The notes under the pieces are model-generated. The model worked only from the letters and a program-made list of their open reading frames with translations. It ran no database searches and was not told the DNA's origin. Of a DNA stretch of 64,000 nt, positions 11,785 to 23,487 are shown one piece after another (within the stretch, counting starts at the first letter, position 1; every line of letters starts with the position of its first letter). The DNA is from Rutstroemia sp. NJR-2017a BVV2 (taxonomy: Eukaryota; Ascomycota; Leotiomycetes; Helotiales; Rutstroemiaceae), in the NCBI GenBank assembly GCA_002946415.1, contig NJPS01000048.1, forward strand, positions 806,001 through 870,000, given 5' to 3'. A program made the position numbers and the translations under genes.

Positions 11785-14700
11785 GTGTGGGTTGGAGGGC
11801 CGGGTGGGGGTAAAGGACGAGGAGGACGGAAACGAAGAAAAGGAATAGAATGGGATGGAGAAGTATAATATGCAAATTGTGAACATTTTCCTCATTTATG
11901 TTAGTCTATAACTTGTATTGTAGTATCTTCAAATCAAAAATAAAATAGTTAAGTCTCGACGGTGCATACATTCATCCGCGTTGACGCACTGCATTCTAGG
12001 CTTGGTACTTGGTCGAACTATATCCGCTGCATCTCCTCAAACTCCTCTTGCTTTCCAATTACAGACTATCTCACCACGCACGCATGCAGTTGACCCTGGG
12101 CTCTGAAAGGAACGAGTTCCCTTCCTGGAAGCTATACGTGATGGACGAAAGAGAGAATGAACCCACCTACCTGTGTAGTTCCAAGCTTCTTCACACCGAA
12201 CACTGAATCGAATCAATCACCTCGATTCTTCCGTTTGACATATCCGTCTCTATCCTGCGTCCGGAAGTACGGGTGGAGTTAGGTTAGCCCCAACTTCGCC
12301 TCCTCCTCTCCCCCGATCTCTTCTCTTCCTAAGCTCCTATCTTCGTGCGGGCATCCCACGAAGCGATCGCTGTGCGAATTCCTAGGCTGCTGGCTGCATG
12401 GAAACAGGTCTTCGGGAGTATGCATGTATGGTTAAGTTCATTCAGCACCTGGGCATCGACGTTTGAAACCTACGGGGAGTATGTGGAATAGGGATAGGGG
12501 ATTGAGGATATGAGATTGATGTTTGCTGTTATGGGTAGGGAGAGGTCGGAGAGATGGACTGGGAATGGGAGGGTAGGGAATGGAAGGAAGGGGAATATAC
12601 ACACCGCTGGCGGAATCGGAGAGAGGGCAGAGGATGTAGCAGAAGTGGGGCAAGGTAGATGGGATGGGGTGGGATGGGGCGAATAGAAGACTACATCGAG
12701 AATGAGAGGTTGAGTTCGGAGACGAGAAGGAAGTATATCGGTGTAGAAGTGTGTTGATGATGGTGATGTACATTGGACGAGACTCTTCGCATCCCATCAA
12801 ATCATATGGTAACATGCATACCATTCAATTTACAAATGCTCGGCTCCTAGCCTAACTATGGGAGAGTCTGTCAAGGCAAACAAACAACATGCATGCTGGC
12901 TTCTGCGCAAAGGTATGCACTATGGGTCCCATCACAAGATTTTATCAAGCAGCGAAACGCGAGCGGATAAATTCTCTAAGACAGTGAAAGCAGAATATGC
13001 ATCTTAACGCGCACGTTACAATACAATATATCTCCTCGGGTCAAGTCTACAGCAGATCTCCGTCGCTAGCTAGGAATAAGTTCATAGATCAAGATGCAGA
13101 AAGACGGACCTGCATCTCGCGCTATACCTTCCTTGCTGGATAGGAAGGAGTGGTTGTACTGCACTCGAGATTGAAAAAAGCCGCATATCAGACGTGTTTG
13201 GATCGCGTCTTGATATGAGATAATATAGTGGATGCTGTGCTATTCGACGTGAGATATGCGTGGTAATTTCCCCAAGCCCAGTTTGCCGGGCCATGCATGC
13301 ATATGATGGCTTCATGAAGTCCCCAGAACTGCAGGTATTGCTACCAGGAAGCAGTGATATGCAAGGGCAGCTATGTGGTGAAAGTTGCACAAAGCAGATA
13401 GGGGGTAGAAATGAACGCAATAAATGAACAGAAAATAGGAGAAGCTCGTCTGAAAGCTGTAGTGCAAGCCATTCAACTTGGACCCGGAAAACCCTAACTG
13501 CCCCCTTGTACACAAGCAAAAAAGGTCAAAAATCCACTCAAACAAACTGCTCACTGAAGCTTCCATCTATCTGCAAGCATCATTCACGGAAACTCCGCGA
13601 AAACAATCAACGAACAACCCACAAAGTACGATCCGCGGAACTCTGTACCACACACAAGGTCATCAGATGGCTCGTATGTACCACCCCACAGAACATTCTA
13701 TTCCATCACATCACATCACATCACATGGAGCCGGTTTTCTCCAGAGTATAACTAGAGATTAAGCTCTCACATGACTACCGCCTCAGATAAGTCGTCGACC
13801 GCCCAAACGCGGGATCTTATCTCCAACTTCTTGGGCGGATTATGTGGCTTTCAAATATCGGCACGTGCCGAGGAAGATGACGGGAAGGAACAGTGTGTGG
13901 AAAGTGATAAAAAAGTGATAAAACAAGCCACCGAGTAGAGGGGGCGAGGGGGGGAGGAATACACGATGAGAATGTGTGGGGTAGTCATATTCAACTGCCA
14001 AGGACTCCGAATCCGAACTTTGCAGATTCAGCTTGAATCTGATTGAAACGCTTGCTTGTCGAGGTAGGGGCTTTGAACGGAAAAGGAAAGAAATACTCGC
14101 AAATGGTACTCTATCCGGTTCGACTGCAACGGTAAAATCCTGCAATGGCCAAAAGAGGATATATTTGAGAGAGAGAGAGAGAGTTGTTTGTGCAACGATA
14201 AGCAACGCAACGCAGTTTTCCGTTCCCCGATGCACATAGAAGAGCTGATACTGCACATACTACATACACGCACCCTTGCGCGCCCATGTATGCAACCCGT
14301 GGGGTGAGGGTGTGGTGAGTGAAGGGTTTGGCATGCATAAACTTAAACCCCAAGGTTTGGAAACAAGCATCTCGCGCCAGAAAAAAAAGAACAATCTCGC
14401 AAGATCCCAAAATCCCAAAATCCCCGAAGAAAAAAAAGGGTTTCGATGACTGAATCTTTGCTGTCAACCCAAGCCGATGTTGGAGCGCAAAGATATCATC
14501 TTATTCCTTATCTCTCGGCCAATTGGTGCCGTACTGGTATTGACTAGTATAAGGCTGGGGTAGGGCGCGGGCGGGTACTGTAAGGATCCCGAAAGTGGGA
14601 ATGCGCGCCGTGGGATTCGGTTGGAATCATGGAATATTTCGGGAGCGAAAATGGTAGAAGCTATTGAGACTTTACATCCACTGTGGGCTGATTTGCCTAT

Positions 14701-15422
14701 CAATAGTAAGTAGGATGGAATGGGATGATGAGAATAAACGTGGAGTGATATTTTGAGGTGATTTGTCTCTCACTCGTCCGGAGTCTAGTCCTTCACAGAT
14801 GGATTTCCTGTAGCAGAATATGTACCCTCTGCCAAAACAAGCAGGAGGTACCGCTACAATGGGTGGGAAAATATCCATCCAGGGCCCGGAATCACCCACC
14901 GGATCATGCTATAAGTTGGGAAAAGCTTCCGAACGAAACCAGATTCTTACATGCAGTCAATCTCCAGGCCACATATGCTTGAATTGCAGTACTGCTGTTC
15001 ATTTGGAGAAGGGTTTCTGGTTAAAGCTGTCCAGTTTTAATTGTGGATGTGAATGTTGGACGGAAAGAAGCGGCTTAATCTCGAGGTTATGGAATATTGT
15101 ATAGTACTTCTGGAATCGTAGAGATGCAGCAGTAATGCGAGTATCGCCGCGGCTAGGAAGATCTTGTTTGCCGCGATGTTTAGTTTAGCTACATGCCTGC
15201 TTAGTGAGTGGGTTTCTATTCCGTAGTATTGTATTGGAATAGATGCAGAATCATCGACGTCCGATATCGATATAGCAGTATGTGTCCTTGTCTTGCACGG
15301 TGATGGTTAGATGAACAACTTACGGCTCGCTTTCGGCAGTACTACCGATCTATTAAGGGTGGATCTCACGATATTGCTCGCCTTGCCTTTCCAAGTATTC
15401 GATGGTAGTGTTTAACCGTTAG
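11785..15422. other. Gene-poor intergenic region
   Basis: About 3.6 kb after MED16 without a supported gene. Open frames here (such as 12438-12824 on minus or 13082-13519 on minus) are driven by skewed composition and lack motifs. Visible structure: a C-rich patch near 12300-12360 followed by a G/A-rich tract at 12470-12740, a pentamer ACATC repeat at 13704-13726, and a GA dinucleotide run at 14167-14183. An unrecognised frame at 14820-15104 (94 codons, six cysteines, no signal peptide) is not strong enough to call. Confidence 0.45.
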
Positions 15423-16258
15423 TATCGGCCCTCTGCGCTTGATGATGTCGAGGAAAGCGAGAACTATCCTCCCGAGGGGTTTCACCCTCTTGATATTGGG
15501 GATGAAATGGAAGACAAGTACAAGGTGGTCCCAAAGCTTGAATGTGGATGTATCTCGACCGTCTGGCTAGCCCAAGCAAACTTGCCTTGCCGAAGGCTAT
15601 ATCGGTTGAAAATCACAGCAAAGTAGTAAATGTAGAGATTGCAACGAGCTGGGAGTACTGCAGGAAGTCTGGGCAAGACAGTGTTGTCTCTCTCTTGGAC
15701 AACTTCACGACTGAAGAGCATAATGGACGGCACATCTGTCTCGTCTGAACTAAGCCATGCCCTTCCTGTTCTCTTCTCAACCCACACTTCCCGTCCGACA
15801 AAATTCTGCTCGTTGACTTTATCTATCCATTTTCTCTAGACAGCCCACCATTGAATCCACATGATGTCTACCTCACAACGACCTATTCTGCACCTGAGAT
15901 CATTTATGATTCCGAAATGAGCGTCTACTCTGATATCTGAGCGCTCAGATGTCTCATCTCTAAGATCAGAAGCGGCGAACGAGACCGGATGGGGCGGCAA
16001 AAGGTACATGCATCCGGGCAACTGCCCGAGCCATGGTGGACCGTGGACGGCGTGAGAAGGCCGCGTCTGGTTATAGGAGAGCCGGAACAGACTTGGGATG
16101 GTATTGTTAGAGGTAGAAAATGTGGACCGGGCGGGATGATAGCAGAAGATGACCCGTGGAGAAATTGTGCTGTGATGCTGGAGCTGAACGGAGCCAGAGT
16201 ATCAGGCCTGAGGAGAAGCTTCACGGATGGAGGATCTCTTAGAAGAATACTGAGATAG
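15423..16258 (+). pseudogene. Decayed SRPK-like serine/threonine protein kinase
   Basis: Relic of a fungal SRPK-type kinase. In the first frame (15423-15626) the typical start of the family is readable: PPEGFHPLDIGDEM, then KYKVVPKLECGCISTVWLA, the degenerate glycine loop, then RLKITAK and a TAG at 15624. A second frame (15542-16258) carries GQDSVVSLLDNFTTEEHNG with RHICLV, then a TGA at 15746. After an apparent loss of the helix D-E region it reads PSDKILLVDFIYPFSL, YLTTTYSAPEIIYDSEMSV with YSDI, a TGA at 15938 where the family has Trp, and GQLPEPWWTVDG near the end. The catalytic HxD and DFG motifs are missing or altered (LVDF). One frameshift, two or three stops and an internal deletion make it non-functional. 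The TGG to TGA change would fit a C-to-T process, but one site proves nothing. Confidence 0.8.
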
Positions 16259-18971
16259 AAACCAGAAGAGCGTATACATCATAGACTACACTTAACTTGG
16301 TTGTCATAGAAGAACTTCTTCGATCGAACAAGGCACAAGGGGCGAAAGGAGAAAACCATGACCTCAGCGTGTGAAAGTGCAAAAGTAGTTTAAAACAACG
16401 ACTCGATCTTTTCATAAAAAGAAATTATATTCATCAGCGTTTCAGCGTCGGCAGAGATCTTACTCGCTGTGCTGCGACGTTTTTTTTACCTACCAGCCTA
16501 CTTCCGCAGGTACCTACCTCTCTGTTCCAACTTCCCAGTCATTATGCAGGAGTAATTGCGTTGCGTTGCATCAACGGACAATCTCCCAAAAGCAAAACGC
16601 AAAAAAGAAAGTGTTCTAGAAAGCGCTTCATCGACCGGAAGACAGGGCAATAGTGCGAAACGGAGATCGACTCCACAGATAAATGGTCGGGCGCTGATTC
16701 GATGGTGATTCGGTATGAACTTCCCTGTTCTACTGTACGGGTATGTGTAGCGAATCGATGATACCCTACCGTTGGTTATTGGGGCCTTCATATCCGAAAG
16801 GAGGCTTGTTTGGTTCGCCCGCATGGCAGCTAAGTTGGGTTAAGGTGTACGAAGTAAGTTACAAGTTACTTGCTTACATGCTATGGTTCGTCATCTTATG
16901 TTGCTGTCGCGGTCCGTGGGTATGGAACGATGACGGCGAGGGAGGGTAAGGAGGTTTTGGATCTTGTACTTGGATGGCAGCGAAATTAGCACGCTCATCC
17001 AAATCATCACAGTGGCGATCAAGCACAGATGAATATGATCTTCGCAAGCCAACCACGAGGGCGAGTGAACTCGCAGATGGGCGAAAGAGAGCCTCGACTT
17101 TTCCACTGCGGTGGATTGTGGTGTGAGGATTGTCGTATTTTGAAATGAAATCCAACTGTTGTACAACATATGCTGCAAGGTATATTAAAAGCCTCAATGG
17201 GACATAATTTTGTAACTTTATATTCGAAGGCCAAGGAGAACACAACGTCCACAAGTATATTAGTTGTACATTAGGCATCATTTGTAAGAATTCCCATTTC
17301 TTGATTTCTTGATTTCTTGATTTCTCGATTTTTTGATTTTTTTTGGTCGAGAGTTTGTTGTCTCCCCATCTCCTCCCATCACCCTCCTCTCCCCCTCCTC
17401 CTCTTCAACCTTCCCCCAGGTCCCATTCTGAAGAGACAAATGGATGAGGGTCCTCAGAGGGTCCTCAGAGGGTCCTCAGCATGCGCCAAGATCTGGATTC
17501 ACGCAGCACCGGCGGACTCACTCCCACGTTATTTCCCCATCCAGAACCGAGTCCGTTCATTTCACATCCACTGACCGACCAATCAGCCGCAGTACCTGAA
17601 TATGCAAACCTCTTATCTTTGCAGTTCCAAGCTAACCGCGTTAAGAAAGAGCTATCCTCCAAAGGATCCTTGTACGACATCAACGCCCTGGGGCTTTGGA
17701 ATTTGCTTTTTGTTGGCTTTGCCTGGATGATGATGTGTGATTCGTGGTTTCCTGTGCACTGTAACATTTGATTTCCGCATCCTCATATCGCCGCCGAGGA
17801 ATCCTGAGGGCGGAGAAATGAACGAAGGGGCGAAGGGCGCAGGGAGGGAGGGATGGATGAATGAAATAAAGAAATGAATAATGCGGCCTCTGAGATACCT
17901 CGCCGTCCCAATACCGACCCCCAATTTCTACACGCGTTCACTCACTGAATAGGCATTTGACCCGATATCTGTGTTGGTTGGTCGTCTTGGGACTTGGAAT
18001 GGATAATGGGATAAGCTTCGACTGGCTTCGGGCTAACTTTAAAATACACTTTGTGAGGTGGACAGATCAACTGTTGCGCCGTACTTTCTTAGTTGCCCAC
18101 TTGATAGCGTATTGGCGACAAGGCAGCACCGCAGTACTTCACAAGTACTTCACAAGTACTCGTAAGCAAAATGCCAGCCAATCAACTGCCGCGAATTAAT
18201 CTCATCAATGATATCTGCACCTCTTCCGCTAAACGTGCTAACCGTTCCTTGCCCTGGTCCATCCTTATTCCACCCTGTCTCCCTGTCTCCCTGTCTCCCT
18301 GTCTCCTGCCTTCCTAGTGCCCGTATCACCCTATCATCCTATCCACCCTATCCACCCACTCACCTCTCGACTCCAGCATGGCCGCCATCCTCGGCGCACT
18401 GGGTGCATTGGATACATCCTCCGTACAACCTCGCAGGCTGGCCTCATGTCACATAAAACTATTTCCGTCCCCTCCTCCCCTTAAGTCCTCTTTTCTTTTC
18501 CGTTGTCGTGCGTCCAAAGCTGTCAAGAGTTCCTTCTACAGTCAACCACTCCTTTGACTGGGAATTGCTTCAACCCTCAAGCTTCAAGCTTCAACTTGAC
18601 CCTTCCTCGTCGACTTCGGTACTCAAGACTTCATCCGCTGTTGGGATATCACGCCGCTCGGCCCTTTCCGACATCTTCCATCTCTCATCTTCCGAAATAT
18701 AGTTAATCGCACAGGAACCTTCTGCTCTGATTCGACGCCTCCTCCGAATTTACTTTATAATCACCTATCATCTCCTTGCGCCTATCTATACCTACATACT
18801 AATATACCATCACCTCAAACTTATTTCTCGAGCGTCTTCCTCTCATTCTATGCGCACAGCCTGCTCCGCCGCTTCTTCTCGACTTTACCTTTCCTTCCTG
18901 CTTTAACCGAGTCGCTCAGCAATCGCACTCACAACTCTGCTCTATACTCGAACTGAGTTGAAGATATCAAG
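16259..18971. other. Upstream region of the ammonium transporter, gene-poor
   Basis: No coding gene is supported in 2.7 kb. Simple repeats: an 8-mer CTTGATTT run at about 17297-17345 and four copies of CCCTGTCT at about 18273-18306. A near copy of the GTACGAAGTAC motif lies at 16847. The 18200-18971 part is C/T-rich with very few G and is probably a long promoter plus 5' UTR. Sequences fitting the GATA-factor site HGATAR occur (for example TGATAG near 18102, and TATC forms near 18335, 18763 and 18783). That is consistent with nitrogen control but expected often by chance. Confidence 0.45.
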
Positions 18972-20675
18972 ATGTCGGCAGTTGCTTATAATGGAACCGG
19001 TATGACCGGTGGAAATTCCTTGACGGAGGATCTCAACATCTGGTACGATGTAAGATATCTCCAACACCTCAAGTCATGGACTGGAACTGGCACTAACTCG
19101 ACTTCCACAATAGCCTGGTGATATTGCTTGGATGATTACTTCTACAGCACTCGTGCTTCTCATGATTCCAGGTGTTGGGTATGTGCAATCGCGAAACTTT
19201 TCCCGTGCGACCAAGGCTAATTGTGCGATTCTAGTTTCTTCTACTCTGGTTTGGCTCGAAGAAAGTCGGCGTTGTCCTTGATTTGGCTTTCAATCATGGC
19301 CACAGCTGTCGTTTCCTTCCAATGGTTCTTCTGGGGTTACTCTCTATCTTTCTCCCACACTGCTGGTAAATATATCGGTGATTTGGAGAACAGTAAGTAC
19401 AAGATTCGACAATGCGACTGTCTTAGACTAACAGCTCAATCTAGTCGGATTCCGAAACGTCCTCGCAGCTCCCTCCGTTGGTTCTACCAAGATTCCCGAT
19501 CTTCTCTTTGCCATCTACCAGGGTATGTTCGCAGCCATCACTGTCGCTCTCGCAGTCGGTGCTGTTGCCGAGCGTGGTCGCATGCTTCCCACCATCGTCT
19601 TCATGTTCGTCTGGTCGACAATCATCTACGATCCAATTGCTTGCTGGACATGGAATGCTTCCGGATGGGTCTTCAAGATGGGTGGTCTCGACTTTGCTGG
19701 TGGAACTCCCGTGCATATCTCTTCAGGTGCTGCAGCTCTTGCTTACAGTATCATGTTGGGCAAACGTCGTGGACACGGTACTCATGAGTTGAACTATCGC
19801 CCTCACAACGTCACACACATTGTTATTGGCACTGTATTCCTGTGGGTCGGATGGTTCGGTTTCAATGCTGGGTAAGTGGAGTCCCGAAACATAAGATCCC
19901 TATGTTTCACCACATCTCAAACATATTGCATCATACTAACATAGCAATTAGTTCCGCTCTCGCTGCAAACATGCGTGCTGTTATGGCAGCCGTCGTCACC
20001 AACTTGGCCGCTTGTGTCGGAGGTATCACCTGGTGTGTTCTCGATTACCGTCTTGAGCGCAAATGGTCCACTGTCGGTTTCTGCTCCGGAGTCATCGCCG
20101 GTCTCGTAGCTATCACTCCCGGATCCGGTTTCGTTCCCGCATGGGCCGCTGTCATCTACGGTGTCGTCGGAGCTGCCGGTGCCAACTACGCCACCAAGCT
20201 CAAGTTCGTCCTCGGCATCGACGATGCTCTCGATATCTTCGCTGAGCACGCCGTCGGTGGTTTCATCGGCAACATCCTCACGGCTTTCTTCGCCGCAGAC
20301 TACATAGCGCATCTGGACGGCTTCACTGAGATCCCTGGTGGATGGCTCAACCACCACTGGGTCCAGCTCGGCTACCAACTCGCTGACTCCATCTCCGGTG
20401 GTGTTTACTCCTTCGGCGGTACCTGCATCATCCTCTTCGTCATGAACCTCATCCCCGGTCTTTCCCTCCGCGCAAGCGAAGAGGCAGAGATCCTCGGTAT
20501 CGACGATGCGGAAATCGGTGAATTCGCCTACGATTACGTTGAGCTCACCCGTGAGGTCCTCAACGATATGAGCGATACTGCAAGCAAGTACTCGGGTCGC
20601 GAACCCGCTACCCCTTCGCCGCAGCACGAGAAATTGAGATCGTCGGTGGCGGGTGATGATATTGAATCCCATTAG
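18972..20675 (+). CDS. Ammonium transporter, Mep2-type (Amt/Mep/Rh family)
   Basis: Plasma-membrane ammonium permease with 11 predicted membrane helices. Exons 18972-19049, 19114-19178, 19235-19392, 19445-19871 and 19952-20675 give 483 residues, normal for fungal Mep proteins. Family motifs are PGVGFFYSGLARRKSAL created across an intron, GAVAERGRMLP, DPIACWTWN, GGTPVHISSGAAALAYS and FAEHAVGGFIGNI. The two pore histidines are present at His191 and His342. A histidine at the first position is typical of Mep2-like proteins, whereas yeast Mep1/Mep3 have glutamate there, so a Mep2-class transporter and possible sensor is inferred. The cytosolic tail keeps the LGIDDAEIGEFAYDY block that regulates trimer gating in the family, followed by a Ser/Thr-rich end. 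Regulation by nitrogen status is likely from family knowledge. Confidence 0.95.
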
Positions 20676-21507
20676 ATTGGAGCAGGATCAATTATCCTTC
20701 GTTTCTTTCTCCCTCTCTCTCTCTCTCTCTCAAACAACCACAACTTCTTGTAGATCCCGGCCTGGCAGATTCCTGATACCATATGTCCGTAACCAGATAG
20801 GCAGTTGATAATTTAACCTCTTTTTTCCAAACAACTACCTTCTTTTTTCTTGTTTCTTTTTCTTTTGTTTGCTCTTCTGGCTAGCTGTCTGTCTGTATGA
20901 TGGATGGTCTTGTACTTCGATCTTCTTGTCAATCTATCTACCTACCTGCATACCTTTGACAATATAAACAAGCAAGCCTCAGGGCATTCGAAAGCAAACT
21001 GCCTGTAACTTAAGACATGATATGATATGACATGACATAACATGAAGTCGAAATATAGTTGTGCATGTACGTCTAGTTGGCGTCGGTTTTGTGTTACATA
21101 CAGTACAGTAGTAGCGGAGTGTGGTGTGGTGTGGTGTGGAGGGCAGGGTTCAGGGTAGTTGGTGGGTGAGTGGGGTGGGTGGATGAATGGAAGAAAGATA
21201 TTTGACGGTATATTTATGCTGTGACTGTGAGTATTATTGTGATTGACTTATAGTGAGTGTGCTTATACGTATAACGGTGATTCTGAGGGGAGGTGAAGAG
21301 GGAATATAAGTGATGATAGATGAGGTTTGTGATTGTAGGGAAGGGCGAATCTTGCTTGGCTTTGCTTTGCTTTGCGTATGGATATATATACGTGTGTGTA
21401 TGTGTGCGTGTGTGAAAGAGAGAATGGGGCAGAGGTAGAGAGAGAGATGGATTGGAAAATCGGGAGTTGGATTGTGAATGTGTGGGTTAGATTGCTGTGT
21501 GGATTTC

Positions 21508-21510
<3 letters not shown>

Positions 21511-21542
<32 letters not shown>
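21511..21542. repeat. Tetranucleotide microsatellite (GTCT)8
   Basis: Eight uninterrupted copies of GTCT in the 3' flank of the ammonium transporter. Likely polymorphic between strains. Confidence 0.9.
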
Positions 21543-22052
21543 GGAATACTTATACTATAATAATCATCTGTTTCTCTTCTTTACTTAATTTCTAGCTACT
21601 TAGCTGGCTAGCTAGCTGTTAGTTAAGGTTATACAGGCTGGGGGTATACTGAACTTATATCGTGTAGATATATGAGGAATATCATCAGGATACTCACTCC
21701 TCTCATACTTTCTACCTCCCCTCCCCTATCATATAGAGCCTGTAACTTATTATATCCGCCCCCCTCTTCTCTCATTCTGCCTTATCAGTCTAGTCTTGTG
21801 AGAGGGGAGGGGAAGGGAAAGAGAGACCAACTCGGAAATTTACTCTACTCTGCTCTCCTCCCTTTTATTCTTTCCTTGTAGTATCTTAGTTAGTTAATTA
21901 CCTGCAAGCAAACCAACTCGATTACCGCTTTCCCTCAGCTCTTTTCCTCGTTCGAGAAGTGCTTTATTAGATGTAACGAGCTAGCTGTATATACCACTAT
22001 ACAGCTATATCTATATATTTTCTCCGAAGAGTTCAGCCTATTGTATCCTATA

Positions 22053-22092
22053 CCATCGCATCCCATCGCATCCCATCGCATCCCATCGCATT
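22053..22092. repeat. Decamer tandem repeat TCCCATCGCA
   Basis: Nearly four copies of a 10-base unit in intergenic DNA, uninterrupted. Confidence 0.85.
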
Positions 22093-23487
22093 AAAACACT
22101 CCTCACAGCACAGCTATTCTCCTCCTCCTCCTCCTCTATAGCATAGATATGAAGGAAGTCCCGACGATAGGCCCGCCAGTCAGTCAGTCTACAGCAGTAT
22201 CAGTATCAATATCAGCTTTCGAAAGCAAAGCAGAAACATATCCCATCCCATCCCATCTCATCCCTATCACCAAACCACATAAACAATCCCCTCCAAATAC
22301 TCTTTCTTCCCTCTCCACCTTCCCCCTTCTCCATCACCAATCCATCAACCAGCTAGTCTACTCATTTCCCCCTCACCCTCACCCAAACGACACACACAAG
22401 TACGCAACATCATCAAATCAACGCATTTCTTCTCTTCTGATCCGCTTTAATATTTTTCATTTCTCGTGTTTGCGCTACTATCCCCCTATCCCCCTCTCCC
22501 TCCCTTTCCTTCGCTTACTCCCTACCCCCCTATTCCGATTCCCACTCCTACTCCCTTCCGATCACCGACCCATCCTCAATAATCTTCCATGCCTGTACTG
22601 TGTATTCTAAGTATTAGTATTTACAACGAACATCCTAATTCCCATCTCCATCCTCATTGTCCTTTGCTCTTCCTTCCTTCCTTCCTTCCTTCCTTCTCGT
22701 GCCTTCTTCTTTCACTTTATCCCCGTCTTCACCAAGAATAATTTCTCGTCCTAATCCACAACCTCTGAGTTCAAACTCAGCAATAAAAATCGCCAACACA
22801 TGCCTCCACCCACTCCACTCTGCTCTGCTTCCTCTAGCAATCATCCAACAAGGTATCGATCATTGCCCATCGAACAACCAACTAAGTTCACGACCCACCC
22901 AACGTACCTACGCATGCATATTCATCCTTTTCTCTCCTTCTCTCCCACCCCCTATCATCCACACCACACCACCCAAACACAACAAAAACAAATCCCATTC
23001 CCACTCCCCCATCCCCAGTCATGCACGCATTCTAACCCCACCCTTCCAAAGCCACCAACAAGCAAAGCAACAAACAAGCAAGCAAGCACACGTAAAAAAA
23101 GGACTCCTAAACTCAATCGCTGATGGATGAAAACTTTACATATGCATTCATTTGCATATTAACCCAAATTTCCATTTATTCCCCATTGGCCGAAAAACGT
23201 CAAAAAGGCAAGAAATAAAACACTCCATGCTCCTCCAATGCATAATAACCAGTTCAAAGAAAAGGAAAACAAAACGCTTCATATGCTGCGGGCATTATCT
23301 ATCATAATCTGCCGTGAGTGAATGTAATAGGAAATGAAAGGAAGGAAGAAAGAATTTAAGGTAGAGGTAAAGGTAAAGTCGGGAAGCGGTGTTAGTGGTG
23401 TGGATAAGAGGGACAAAATAAAGTAAAGTAAGTAGTATGTAAGTACGGAAGAGATAGGAACGGAGAAAGAAACTCGTTCAGCCGCAA

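Larger units (their letters stand above)
20676..23487. other. Long convergent intergenic region rich in simple repeats
   Basis: 2.8 kb between two 3' ends. No protein gene is supported: the open frames at 22149-22610 and 22657-23130 come from a G-poor, C/T/A-rich tract (about 22230-23070) and have no motifs. Repeats: a CT run at about 20712-20730, GTGTG near 21120-21140, eight copies of GTCT at 21511-21542, a 10-mer TCCCATCGCA repeated nearly four times at about 22053-22092, a TCC run near 22122-22136, and a TTCC run at about 22671-22697. The tract looks like the pyrimidine-rich leader of a + strand transcript, so an unannotated non-coding RNA is possible. Confidence 0.45.

Noticed and set aside
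11383..11895. 170-codon minus-strand frame over the end of MED16
   Set aside because: Pro/His/Arg-rich shadow caused by the G-rich half of the exon; Med16 C-terminal motifs are on the + strand.
22149..23130. Two long + strand frames in the repeat-rich intergenic region
   Set aside because: Ser/Pro/Thr/His composition follows the G-depleted tract; no motif, no splice pattern.
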